From Nageia nagi (Eukaryota; Pinophyta), in contig JBITNC010000001.1 of assembly GCA_050084985.1 (NCBI GenBank), forward strand, positions 96,348,001 to 96,412,000: a stretch of DNA of 64,000 bases. Reading direction: 5' to 3'. The notes under the pieces are model-generated. The model did no database searches and was not told the origin of the DNA. It worked only from the letters and a program-made list of their open reading frames with translations. Both the position numbers and the translations under genes were made by a program. This document shows, in pieces, positions 10,400-22,509 of this stretch; position 1 is the stretch's first letter, and every line of letters begins with the position of its first letter.

Positions 10400-10999
10400 A
10401 AAGGACATTCAACTTCACACCATTCTTGTATATTAAATGCAAGTAGCTATGTTAAATGATAACAAGATCCAATATATAGGCAATTGTACCAATACAAATA
10501 TCTGCTTAGGAGACTTCACATTCCACAATACCTTATATCTTATGCATATGCATGGAGCTAATATGGTGTTAGATTTATCGTGGCTTAAAAATATTGGAAT
10601 CATCCAAATTAATTTACATGACTTATTATGAAATTTGAGTCTAATAGAAAAAAATTATGAGTTGAAAGGAATGTAACACAAGGAAGTTCATATAAATAGA
10701 GCTAATCAAATGATAAAGGAAATCAAGAAAGGAAATCTAAGGATGATAGTATATCTCTTTTTAATTGAAGGTAAGGAAAAATCGACTTTACACTCAATGG
10801 AATTGTAGGATATTATCATGAAACATAAGAAGGTTTTTCAAGACATTCCTATGGGATTTCCACCAAAAAGAGAGTAAGACCATGCAATCTAGCTCACTCC
10901 AAGAATTCAACCAATAAAATTTGACCTTATAGATAAGTTCACTTGCAAAAAGGGAGAATTGAGAATATCATGTAAGAAATGATAGAAGCATAAATCATC
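10400..10999 (+). mobile_element. Gypsy-0 relic, protease-RT linker (part 1)
   Basis: The translation has several stops but follows the protease-to-RT region of plant chromovirus-type Ty3/gypsy polyproteins. A GANMVLDLSWLKNIG block near 10555-10600 is followed by FPPKRE near 10858 and an IQPIKFD block near 10910, the usual approach to the RT domain. It stops at 10999, exactly at the target duplication of the 13-kb Gypsy-A insertion, and resumes at 24043 in the same reading sense. It is inactive. Confidence 0.75.
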
Positions 11000-11004
11000 T
11001 AACC

Positions 11005-12494
11005 TATATATGCATACATAGCCTAACACCTTAGTGGCTTCCTAGCATGTATTGTTCTTATTTGTCTAAAGAAGTGTGTTTTAGGAAACTTCCAAGTAGT
11101 TTTGATTAGAAAATGCACTAATTGTAGCAATCTTCAAACACGATGTTAGCAAAGTATAGGTGAGTATTATTTTTGTCTAAAACTAGACTCCAGGAGTAGT
11201 GATATAAATAAGTAATGCTAAAAGTTTTGTAGCGGCTAGTTAGGTGTTTCGAGGCATGAAAGGAGGTGATGTTAGAAAAGTAAACATGAATAGTTTTTAT
11301 GAAAAAATGCACTAATTATAGCAATCTTCAGATATGATGTTAGCAAAGTATAGGCAAGTATTATTTTCATCTAAAATCAAACTTTAGGAGTAGTGATGTT
11401 AGCAAGTAATGCTAAAAGTAGAGATGTTAGCTGAGTTAGGTGTTCTAGGGCATGAAAAAGGTGATGTCAGCAAAGTAAAGTGAAACCCACTTTAGCTAAA
11501 AGAATAGACTTGAAGGAGGATGATGTCATAAGCAAAACTAAGATCTTCCAAAGTTACTTGCTTTACCTTACAAAGGCACAAGAAGATAGTGATGTGAATA
11601 GAAAATAAAAGCCTTCAAGATCAGAGTGTGGAGATTGATGATGTCAAATGTAACAAAAGAAATCTCTACCCAAGCAAAACTTCATTGAAAGACTCCAAAA
11701 TGTAAGCCAAAAATTGAAAATATTTTGGAATAACCACTAGAAGATGAAAAAAATTCAAAATCATCATAATTAGTCAGAGAATCTTTCAAAAATGTAATAC
11801 AAGTTCAAATAGCACCCGAGAAGCATGCTCATTGCAATTTAGAGGTAGTTACAATTCTAGATCTTTCAATTTTTAGAAATAAAATGCCATGTGGCAGAGA
11901 TAGCTATTTATTAAAAGAGGGCCAAAATCTTTGGGCCATTTTATAACTATTTTGTTTTAGTCATTTTGTAACTGCTATAGCCTAGTATAAATTTAGTTGA
12001 AGACAAAGCAAAAGGGTCAAAATTCTTAGTATTACCCTTTATATTTATTTTTGATGGCCTTTTGTTTTATCAGTAATATAATGCCATCTTGATCTTTCTT
12101 CTCCAACACTTGGAATTATTATTCTTAATCTGGCTATATTGTGGCAAGTAATGGATATTTCCTAAATGATAACAATGAGTTGTTGGTATAACTATGTCTG
12201 CTTATATGGTAGAGTTAAGCTGAAGAATAATTTAGAGAATGAAAGCTTACATTGTGGCTGATACACTAGATTCTTACCAAAGTTTCACATTATGTGAAAG
12301 CCTATGCTGAACTAGTGATTTGCCCCTTGCTTTACTCTTGCTCCCTATCCTTCTTGTTACTTATTCTTTTCACTTGCACCCAATAGGCAAGGAATTGGCT
12401 TACTTTGGAGATTAGGTTACTATGTTAGCCTATTCATGATATACTTTGGTTGAAATTATCCAAGGGCATATATATTACATAATTTCCATCAATA
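11005..12494 (+). repeat. Gypsy-A 5' LTR
   Basis: It aligns along its whole length with 22510-24037. Its terminal dinucleotides are mutated to TA...TA, whereas the 3' copy keeps TG...CA. It holds two tandem copies of a ~194-bp segment (units starting at 11110 and 11304), also present in the 3' LTR. After it, TTTTTGGCACAC near 12501-12512 is in the place of, and resembles, plant gypsy primer-binding sites. Confidence 0.9.
11996..12003 (+). promoter_or_regulatory. TATA box of the Gypsy-A 5' LTR
   Basis: TATAAATT lies in a block (CCTAGTATAAATTTAGTTGA) that is preserved in both LTRs despite their divergence. It is the likely core promoter of the element. Confidence 0.55.
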
Positions 12495-12627
12495 GTGTAT
12501 CTTTTTGGCACACTCAATGGGACACAAAATATTTCATTGGCAACTCTGCTAGAAGCAATATTGATGGTATAAATCAAATCAAATTTTATAGTTATTATTG
12601 CTACTTCCCAAACCTAAATTCTTTTAG

Positions 12628-13880
12628 TTGCTACTAGAGTTTATGTGGACAAGATCAAAATCCAAAGCAACTAAAAAGGTTCCATATTTTAAAGAACTTG
12701 GTACTTCTAAAAGAAAGACCCTAATCAAGTCTAAATCTTTGGGTAGTATCAACACTTTAGAATCTCCATTCAAACCAGTACCATTCTCCATTCAAACTAG
12801 TACCATTCAACCTTCATACTAGGATTGCTTCTCCTAAAATGGCTAATCCTACTCCAAATATCTATCCTACATGGGATGATGGGGTACCTTTGGCTCTAGC
12901 TGCATTGCATGATATCCTAAGAAATGTATTTAAAACTCTACCTAAGTTTGATGCCACCATAGATAAAATAGCCTATGAACATTGTGTATATGTAGTCGAT
13001 TTGGCTAAGTTTCATAATATTTAGCATGAAGATGTCATGGTAATATGCTAGCACAATCGTTCAAAGGTAAGGTCCTTGATTGGTATAGAAGCATTGCTAG
13101 TGGATCTATAACTTTCTGGGCTCAATTGGCATAGCCCTTCATCCTAGAATTTAATGAAGTAGGAGAACCTTTCTCCTTACTAACTCAACTCACCTCTATC
13201 AAAAGATAAGAATATAAGAATATTCCAAACTTTAATATTATATTCCAAAAATCTTGGAAAAGAGTTTCGATATCGGTTAGGCCCCAACAATCTCAAGCTT
13301 TGATGTATTATTTGAGAGCCTTTCCCCCAAATCTCTCTTTGCAAATTCAAAATTCCAAAGTAACCACTTTTTTGAAAGTCTATAGATAAGCAGTCTTTGC
13401 TGAAGCTTGTCTCATTTTCATAGGAAAAACTACCCAACCACATGCTAATACCATACTTTCCAATGTTATTGCAAAACTAAGCAATAAGACCCTTAGCAAT
13501 TTGTATGGCCCCACCTTTGGCTAGTATTCTTGCATCAATTCAATAGTTTCCATTAGCTTTACCTACCCCAAGAGCTCCTATGGCTTTACCAACCCCACAT
13601 TATTTTGGAGTAAATCAAGTAGCTCCCTCTCAAAATGAGATACAAAAATTGAATGCTTTATGTAGAAACATGCTAAACCAGATCACTCTCTCAAGTAGAT
13701 AAAATAATGCTAGGAGATTCCCATATCTAGCTCTAGAAAAAGCTCAAAATCAACATGTGCTAGTAGAGGATATATATCAAGCTTCTTCTTCTAGATAGAT
13801 AGTAGGCTTATGTTTAGCTTGCAATGATGCTCATGAATAGAGTTCTTGCCCTATATATCAATATCAAGAGTACTTGTCTA
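12628..13880 (+). pseudogene. Gypsy-A gag relic with zinc knuckle
   Basis: A basic leader (12628-12822) is followed by an ATG at 12839 that opens a frame to a stop at 13022; the reading continues with frame changes to about 13510. Blocks such as FKGKVLDWYRS (near 13055), a FNEVGEPFSLLTQL block (near 13150) and YLRAFPPNLSLQIQ (near 13300) follow the order of a plant gypsy capsid. At 13811-13849 a C-x2-C-x3-H-x4-C motif with one stop inside is a decayed nucleocapsid zinc knuckle. The role was virion-like particle assembly and RNA packaging. The H spacing is one residue shorter than the usual x4. Confidence 0.75.
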
Positions 13881-14223
13881 AAAGCAGAGGAATTTCTCCA
13901 CCTAGTGTAGTTAATGATATGAGATGAAATGTAAATTTGATGAATTTTTCCCTAACTGATGTGGGTGTTTTTGTTGTAGAAATAATATCTACAAAGAGGC
14001 CTCATGTATTAAATCTACCAAATAAAGGGGATAAATCTCCAAAAGTTCACGATCTAGTAGCCTCCAAGAAGCCTAGTATAGCTCCCTATTTTGCAAACAT
14101 GACACTCCCAAAAGAAGCTGCATCTCATATTTCCAATTTTGAATGCTAAATAGATTTCTAAAGTTGATGATCAAATGATTTGGAAGTTAAGGTTTCCTTC
14201 ACTTATAAGGCATTAGAGGAGGG

Positions 14224-14960
14224 ATGACACTTAGCAATCTCAACAAAAGGTTCGCTAACAAATATAGTAAGCCTCCAGTCACTCATGATTTCAATATTGT
14301 AGAAGAATTAAAGAGAAACCCTTTAAATATATCTTTATTTGATGCCTTAAAAATCCTTGGGCAAATCAATTTATTAAGGATAGCCCTTAGAACATTAAAT
14401 GAAGGAATGGATAGGGTGTTAAACTTGTTTGAGCCATCCAAATATCCAAGAATGAGAAAAAATAAACCACCAACTTTTTATATGACTTTAAAGGTCAATG
14501 GGTATGTGCTACATAATTGTTTAGTTGATTCTAGAGCAGCCACTATCATTATGCCTAAAGCAGTATGTGATGTAATGGGGCTACCTCTTACTAGAACATC
14601 CATGGGAGTGTTGTAGTTAAACTCAAACCTAATTAAGACTATTGGGGTTATCAAAGATATAGTTCTAAAGATACATAAGTGTCCTTCTATGATCATCACT
14701 TAGGAAATTGTAGTAGTTGAACTTTCTCCTCTTTTTGAGTTATGTCTATCCAAGGAGTTCATAGCAAAAATAGGGGGTTATTTAGCAATGGATTACACTC
14801 ATTATTTAATTCCTTATGGAGATAAGAAAGTAAGGTTAGATAATGAAATTTTTTTTGATGTTCATGTAGAAAAGAAGGATGAGGTTAATGTGATCTTGTG
14901 TGAGTTGGAAGAGAGTGATCAGTTATTAGAGGAATTACGAACCAAGATCCCATGTCTATG
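14224..14960 (+). pseudogene. Gypsy-A aspartic protease relic
   Basis: The frame from 14224 to 14616 contains NGYVLHNCLVDSRAATIIMP near 14500-14558, matching the catalytic LVDSGA motif of retroviral-type aspartic proteases with the catalytic Gly replaced by Arg. MPKAVCDVMGL follows, as in gypsy proteases. A stop at 14614 interrupts it. The same reading sense then runs on through LSKEFIAKIGGYLAMDYTHY to an acidic linker (~14960). It would have processed the polyprotein, and is inactive now. Confidence 0.75.
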
Positions 14961-15060
14961 AATATGCTTAACACCATTTATGACATGGATTTTCAAAATT
15001 ATTATTTGATGGAACCAGAGCTTTTCATTCCAAAGCTTACTAATGAAGAGTTCAAAAAAG

Positions 15061-15600
15061 GTGAGGTTTAGGAAATGTTCTTTGATGGAGCTAGATCTAA
15101 AAATGGGTCAGATACTGGGATTGTCCAGATTGACCTAATGGGAAAAATTCATAAATTCTCATATAGGCTCACATGGATGTGCACCAATAATGCAGTGAGT
15201 ATGAATCCCTTTGCCTTGGTCTAGAGCAAGCTATTAAAATGCGAATTTGATGTGTGAAAATTAAAGGAGACTCAAAGTTAATTATAAACCAAGTCACAGG
15301 TAAGTGCTCTATTAAACATCATTATTTAAAGTCTTATAGAAATAGAGTGTGGGATCTATTTGAAAATTTTGAAGCTCTACACATACAATCCATTCTAAGG
15401 AGGTTGAACTAAGAAGGAGATGTACTGGATCAAAAGGGAGACATTTTCAATCCTACCAATGATTGGTTCCACAAAAAGGGGGTTCAACTTATCTTTAGAC
15501 CTTTCATTCCAGATAATGATTCCTTTTGGCAAGTATTTAGAGATGAGACTCAAATCAATCAATTTTTACTACAACAATCTGTGTGTCATAAGATAGGAGA
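15061..15600 (+). pseudogene. Gypsy-A additional RNase H, upstream of RT
   Basis: MFFDGARSKNGSDTGIV (from 15075) with a following MCTNNAV block matches the start of the extra RNase H found in Tat-type elements, carrying the first catalytic Asp (FDGA). GDSKLIINQVTG near 15268-15303 carries the second Asp, and LKSYRNRVWDLFENFEAL follows near 15327. Several stops and a frame change near 15195 disrupt it. It lies between protease and RT, whereas the extra RNase H of Gypsy-B and Gypsy-C is downstream of RT. The domain would degrade RNA in RNA-DNA hybrids. Confidence 0.8.
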
Positions 15601-15949
15601 AGAAGATGCCAACATCTTCCAGGAATAAGATATAATCCAATTGAACAATAATATAATTCATAGATATTTGATTCCATTTGAAGGGTTATTTGATAGAAAT
15701 GATCAGGTAAGAGGAAAGGGTATAATTATAATCCTTGATAATTATAAGGAGTATGAAATTCTTCCTATTTTTTTTTTTAAAATTGGCATATGCAACAACC
15801 CTGATCAAATCAAAGAGATTATTTAGTTGTACAAAGTTTATGCTGATATAATTGCTTGGTTTTATGATGATTTAAAGGTTTTTGATAAATCTATAATTCA
15901 ACATATGATAGAATTGATTGAAGATGCCAAGCTAATAAGATAAAAGCAA

Positions 15950-17070
15950 AGGTTAGCAAACCCTAATATTGAAGTGGCAATGAAGTAAGAAGTTCTAAAA
16001 CTGTATAAAGCTAGTATCATATATCCTATTAAACATTCTACATGGGTGGCAAACTTAGTCCCAGTTAGAAAGAGAAATGGGGATATTCAATTGTGTGTGG
16101 ATTTTAGAGGTTTAAATAGAGTCTCATCATTATCCTCTATCGCCTATGGAACAAATATTAAATACTATGGCTGAAGTGAAAAGATTCTTGTTACTAGATG
16201 GTTTTTTGGGGTATAATCAAGTTTGGGTAAATGAAGATCAGTTCAAAATGGCTTTTACAACCAAATGGGGAATATTTTCTTTCCAAAGAATGCCTTTTGA
16301 ATTATCAAATGTAGGAGCAACCTTCCAAAGGGCTATGGACTATGCTTTTGGAGAAATGGTAAATAAAATTGTGCTAGTATGCTTGGATGATATCACTATT
16401 TTTTCTCATGAAAAGAGTTCCCATGTACAACATCTAGAGTAGGCTTTCATCAAATGTAGAAGGTATGGAATTTCCTTAAAATCAAAGAAGTCTATTTTTG
16501 TAGTAGATGAGGGAAATCTTCTTGGACATGTTATTTCAAAAGAAGGTTGGGCTATTGATCTGAATAGGGTAGAAGCAATAAACAAATTATCTCTTCCTTC
16601 AAACAAAAAGGCTTTACAATATTTTCTAGGATAGATTAACTTTGTAAGAAGATTTATTCAAGATTTTTCAAGCATTGTTAAGCCTATTACTCTCATGTTA
16701 AAAAAAATGCTATGTTCGAATGGACTAAAGAAGGAAAAGAAGCATTTCAAAGAATCAAGTTTGCAATAACTAAGGTGCCTATCTTAAGGAACCTAGATTT
16801 TAGCAAAGAATTCATTTTGTATGCATATGGCTCTAATTCAAGCATTGCAGCTATCCTAACATAGAAATTTGAAAATGAATGAAGAATGTCCTATTATTTT
16901 TTTCAGTTAAACTATGAATAAATGTGAGAGGTACACTTTTGTGGAAAAATAGGTCCTAGCAATACTAAAGTTTTTGGAAAAGTTGAAACATTATATAGCT
17001 TAAAGCAGAGTCCTAGTCTTAACTATACATCTAGATGTTAGATCTTATATAATGCAAGGAGAAATTAGGG
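15950..17070 (+). pseudogene. Gypsy-A reverse transcriptase and canonical RNase H relic
   Basis: RT motifs in order are VRKRNGDIQLCVDFRGLN (from ~16065), a LLLDGFLGYNQV block (from ~16188), KMAFTTKWGIFSFQRMPF (from ~16247), and the catalytic box as CLDDITIFS near 16379-16405, with both Asp retained. LLGHVI and the thumb region follow to ~16640. The canonical Ty3 RNase H follows from ~16800 (SNSSIAAILT) to ~17060. Stops at 15988, 16440 and 16633 and frame changes inactivate it. Confidence 0.85.
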
Positions 17071-17164
17071 AAGAGAGATCTAATTGGATTTCTAAAATTT
17101 TAGTATATGATGTGGAAATCAGACCTACTAAACTCATAAAGGGAAAGACCCTTTGTGAGTAATT

Positions 17165-18521
17165 AGCTAGAGGTGTCATAGAAGAAAAAGACATAGTGTA
17201 TTTCACCAAACAAGTAATTCCAGATGAGGAACTAGGTACAAAGGAAAATGACTAGATGGGCCAATTAAACAAGTATTTTGAATTTTGTAAACTCAACACA
17301 CATTTGAACATATCACAAAGAAGAAGGTTTAAAATTCATGCCCAAAAATACACAAAAATTGACCAAGTGCTTTATAGAAGAAATCATGATGGAGTATTAC
17401 TGAGGTGTATACCTTCATCCAAGATAGCAAAATTGATTGAAGAATTTCATTTTGAGGTATCCAAAGGTCATTATTCTAGCTATGCAATGGTGGGTAAAAT
17501 AATTCAACTAGGTTATTACTGGCCCATTATGTTCAAAGATGCTTTTACAAAGGCTCAAAGTTGTGAGGAATGTTAAAGGTTTGTAGGTAGAAAGAGAAAG
17601 GTAGCTTTACCATTAAAACCAATTCAGGTGGAATAATTTTTTCAATAGTGGGGATTAAACTTTAATGGAATTATTAATCCAAATTCCTCAATCAGGCATA
17701 AATTCATTCTTACCACCATTGATTATTTCACCAGATGGGTTGAAGCGGAAGTTGTGAAAGAGGAAAGTCAAAAAACTATTCTAAAATTCATTGAGAAGCT
17801 GATTACTAGGTATGGAATTCCTCAAATAGTCATTTTTGATAATGGCTTAGTATTTGTAGGAACAGATATTATTGATTTTGCTATGAGTTATGGGATCTAC
17901 TGGAAGACTTCCTCAAATCACTATCCATAGGGTAATGGGCTAGCTGAATTGATAAATAAGAATTTGTTAAGCATACTTAAGAGAACTATAGAGGATAATC
18001 CCCAAACCTAGCATGAGAAGCTGAATTAGGCATTATGGGTAGATACAATCACTATAAAGTTGGCTATCAAAACTAGTACATATGCATTGGTATATGAGAA
18101 AAGGGCTTTGCTACCAAGTCATATAGAACTTCCTACTTTAACAATACTTTAAGAATATGGTGAAGGATTTAAACCACTTCAAGTATGGATGAATGAACTA
18201 TTGCATCTGGAAGAATCCTAGAATAAGTTGTATCTAGATTTACAAAAGAGAAATGAAATTGTAAAGAGGTGGTTTGACACCTGAAAAGCTTCTTTGGACA
18301 ACTTCAAAGAAAGAGATCTTGTTTTAAAATGGAACGAAGATAGAGCCAAAATCAAAAAGCATAAGTTCAATTGTTTATGGTCAAGACAATACATCATAGC
18401 CAAGTGCATTGGGAGAAACACTTTTGAAATAGCCAAATTAAATAGGTGGAAGCTACTGATTTTAGTAAATGGATATCATTTGAAACATTATAAGCCTGCA
18501 TGGGTGGGAGAATACTTTTAG
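17165..18521 (+). pseudogene. Gypsy-A integrase relic
   Basis: An HHCC zinc-binding domain is visible at 17445-17575 (His pair in FHFEVSKGHY, Cys pair in CEEC). The catalytic core follows: TTIDYFTRWVEA near 17710-17745, DNGLVF near 17839, and NGLAE near 17935, which supplies the catalytic Glu. The C-terminal part (18294-18521) carries a WNEDRAK and WSRQY region and VNGYHLKHY, the usual end of Tat-type integrases. Stops at 17574 and elsewhere interrupt it. It would have inserted the cDNA copy. Confidence 0.85.
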
Positions 18522-18957
18522 AATAAAATTTACTACCTTTTTAAATATTGTAAATATGATGTGTTTTGCATTTAATTTTCAAGTAAGAGTACATTTTTAT
18601 TTAATGATAATATTAATGACTTGATGCATTTTTAGCACCATTGGAATTAGAGTTCCCAAGAAAATCTTGGAAGCATCAAATTAGTAGTAATAGAAATGGT
18701 GCAGTAGTTATGTCATATGATTGAAAAAACAAATGCGATGCATGGGAATTTAAGAATAAAAGTAGCAAAGGTATTGCATTTCAAAACATGCAAACTCCAA
18801 AACTTTTGAATACTAGCAGTTGTCTGAGTTTCCAATCTTCAATAGAGCCAAGAAATGTAGAGCATCATTTAGAATTATTAAATCAAAGTAGGGTATACTT
18901 GGAAGCATAGTCTAAAAATAATATGGTGCCAACTCCAGGAAGGGTGGTTAAAAAGTT

Positions 18958-21900
18958 GTGGATTCAATGGAATTGTTATGGGACATAGAGATAATAGCTC
19001 AAATCAAGAATGCAAAGGGCATTGCAAAAGGTAAGTGTCCTATTTTTGGATTTAATCATATTGCTCACACACTAATAGGGCCAAGGCTTATGTATTTTAT
19101 TCTCCATAGATGTTTCCTAATCCTAGAGTTGATAGAGCTAATCAAAGGGCATTTGATCCTACAATGGGGGTTGTAAGAAACTTGCAGGGGAAGGTGGATC
19201 TTAGCCTAGACCCCACATCTTTACCTATCACTTTTAATCCACTTGCCCCGTTCTCTCCCCCTATCTTGATAAATTGGGACATAAGACCAAGCTTGAATAT
19301 GAGGATGAACATCTTATCTTAGCTCAATAGGAATGTGGATGATGCTGTGAATTTCTTAAAGGTTCCAAAATTTAAAGTGTTGTTATCTAGTTTCTCCTCA
19401 CACCTATAATTGTTGTTATCTATGTTGTTAGCAGTAGCAAGGGAAAGTCAAATAAATATATCTCACTTATGAAGCTTGCCATAGCCTACTAGATATCCCA
19501 CCTGAATACTCACACCATTTATGATTGGGTTGTTGCTATTTTAGATAAAATTTTAGAACAATTGGAATAAATTGATCAAGGATCTCACTTTGCATATGCA
19601 TCATATATTGTTTGGTTGGTAATCCATCAAAATTTAGGATTTTTCAAAAGATTGACCTTAATTAAGCATGAGGGAGATGGGTCCCTCAGGTTTATGGATA
19701 TATGGACTAAATAAGTAAGGTCATCGATCGATTACTATAGCTTTGTAGAAAAATTTTTAGTTTCTACCATGAATCTATTTGCTCTCAAAATTCCAAGGCT
19801 ATCGAATGCATCAAAATTATATCTTCAGATGCCTCATGGTGAGATTGGTTCTTCATAGAGGAAGTAACATTCATTAGACTTTATAGTTTTTTGGGAGCCC
19901 CCTTCTTGTTACCTATACATGTCATTGACTGGGTGTTTAGTATAGAGTATGGAAGGCAAATAGATTATTTAGATGCAAAATATGGAGCTGTAACTAAGAG
20001 AGACTAGTCTATGCTTTGCCCCATGAGGTGCATGGCTTGGTACTCCAAAGTAGAGGAGGAAGTGACCAACTAAAGGAGAAGTTACTCAAGTTGAAGTTTA
20101 AAAGGATTAATTAATATCAACTATATGATCTAGAAGATGTGTTTGGTAAAAGATTGAAAAATTAGCCTAACCCTCCCAGCTTTAAAGCAAAAGCCAAACC
20201 AAAGTTAGACAAGTGGAGAAATTTGAAAGAGAAGGATAAACCAATGCCCATGTATTTGATTGATAAATATTTGTTACCACCATGGATGAGCTTATATGAG
20301 AAGAAGGTAGTTTTTAATATAAGGAGTGATTCAATTCCAAAAAAATCTTTATCTACATTGAGAAGGCTTAAGTGGATCGAAGAGAAAATTATCGCATTTA
20401 ACTAATACAAAATTGAATTTGGGAATAAATTCACCCCCCTTAAGTCTAATCTTGATGATGTATTCAAGGATATGTAGAAGATGGAACACCCTTTAGATGT
20501 CTCTATTGAAGAATATCCTAGAAGCAACAATGAAAAAGAAGAGAAAGATCAGCCAAAAGCTTAAGGAATTAGACAAGAGAAGCAAGTTGAAGAAGAGGTT
20601 AGAGAAGCTACCCTAGAAGCTATACAAGGGACATTAAAAGGGTGAGAGGTGTATATGATGAAGAGAAAAGCTTAAAAGGCCCCCCTTTTGCCTAAGAAAA
20701 AGAAGAAGACCCTCACTCCAATAGGTACACTTTCTATTTCTCTTACTTCTACTTCTTTTTTGGATACCTCCATAATAAACCCTATCATACCAGTTTCTAT
20801 TCAAGTTGTCTCACCCATTTTCACTCAAGCCCCCCTTTCTACAATTATTATGACCTCTCTTACACCCACCATAATACCAATTCCAATATTACTACTACCT
20901 TTCTAGTAGCATAATCCTATCCCTTCTATATCAATTTCCCTTATTGCTCCTCTCACTGATGTCATCATTATACCATCATCGCCCCCACCATCATCACCAC
21001 CACCAATCCTAGTATTTTTCATAGTAAATCCCATCAATAGTAGTGATCCAACTCTAGCTAGGCCAATCTTGCAACATCAACAAAACCTATTGTGGCCTCC
21101 CCTTCCTAGGATTTGAGTGTCGATTCTCCATTCATTACTATATCTGAGTAGCAGGTGTTTGTTGATGGGATATGTAGCAGTACCAACAAATGAAGAGTAA
21201 ATAAGGAGAATGGATGTAAAAGTAATTAAAGAAAATCCCAACATCAAATAATACAGTAAGGCTTTGAACTTTTATGGACTCAAAAAACAAAGTGCTAAAG
21301 ATGGCTATAGCCTAGGATCCCTAGGATGGGCAAAGTGATTTAACCTCCATGAACACCCCAGTGAAGATAGATATGAGAAGCATTCCCCAAAGTGACAAGA
21401 ATGAGTTGCTACAAACTACCATGGACCTGAATATATTAAAGTTGACCACTTTGGAAGTGAAGTATAACAAACTTCAAAAGGATTGTGAAGCGATGAAGGA
21501 GCAGTTGGTTGCTCAAAATATCAAATTGAAAGTTATCGATAACAATATAGCCATTTTAAGGGCAAGTTTAGCTATCGCTCCTACTATTGATAGCATGATT
21601 AAAAAGGATGCCACTATTATTGAAAAGGAAATAGAAATAGCCACAAGAATAGCAAAAATTGCATCAAGAGACTCAATAATTGATATTCTAAATGCCAACA
21701 TAGCTCAATTACAACAAAGCATGAACAAGTACAAAGTGGATAAGGGTTTCTTGTTAGCTGTAAAAGAGAAATTTTTGGGAACAAAGGTCCCAAGAATTTA
21801 GGACCTGATTCATCTCAGGGATCATGTTGAAGTGTGTTTGTTGGAATTAAAAGGGCTTGAGGTAGATGTTGGTAGGAGTGAGAGTATCCTTTATCCTATA

Positions 21901-22415
21901 TTAGAGGAGGCCAAAAAAGCAAATAAGAAACTAAATGAAATTTCCAATGAAGGTATGAAAGCTCTAAATATTAGGGACTGAGTTGAACTTATGGCAAATC
22001 AATTACCCAGTGTAGGTAAAGTGGATTTGTCAAGAGATCATAAATAATGTATTAAAGCAATTGCAAGGAACAAATTGAAGATAGAGTTGCAAAAATTAGT
22101 TACATTGGGAGTCCAAAATTGTGGAAGATTGATGACTCACTAGTCCTAGAATTAGAATTTTTAGAAAATATTTATAAAATTAGTAAGCAAACTGATGATG
22201 TGGAAGCATTTCTATCTTTTTTTGATGAGGAAAATTTGTTAAAACTCTTTGATTATTGGGCAAAGGTTGGGGTTAGTTCACAACAATTATTTCAAAAACA
22301 TGGCCAAGTGTCCTATGAAGTTTTGAACACTATAGCCTTAGCTCATTCAAGGTTAAAGGACTTCTCTAGAATGCATGTAAATTGGGGAGAGGTTCAACAA
22401 TTAATAACTTCATAG
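18958..22415 (+). pseudogene. Gypsy-A extra 3' coding region of unknown function
   Basis: About 3.5 kb lies between integrase and 3' LTR and reads as one degraded protein in changing frames. Its N-terminal part (19110-19322) is Pro/Leu rich. A globular-looking middle contains IEYGRQIDYLDAKYGAV (near 19935-19990) and KPMPMYLIDKYLLPPW (near 20238). A Lys/Glu-rich then Ser/Thr/Pro-rich linker covers 20500-21100. A Lys/Ile/Glu-rich segment at 21349-21801 looks coiled-coil. A final acidic, helical part occupies 22119-22415. I do not recognise the family. Extra 3' ORFs are known in some Tat-type elements; this may be one, possibly envelope-like or transposase-derived, but no diagnostic motif was seen. 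Confidence 0.55.
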
Positions 22416-22509
22416 AATTGAAGCTTCATCCCCCTCCCTTTTCAAAGTTTTGTGTTGGGTTCAAAATATCTTATATAAAAGGTGAAATTTTCTTGTAGAT
22501 GTTTCCAAA

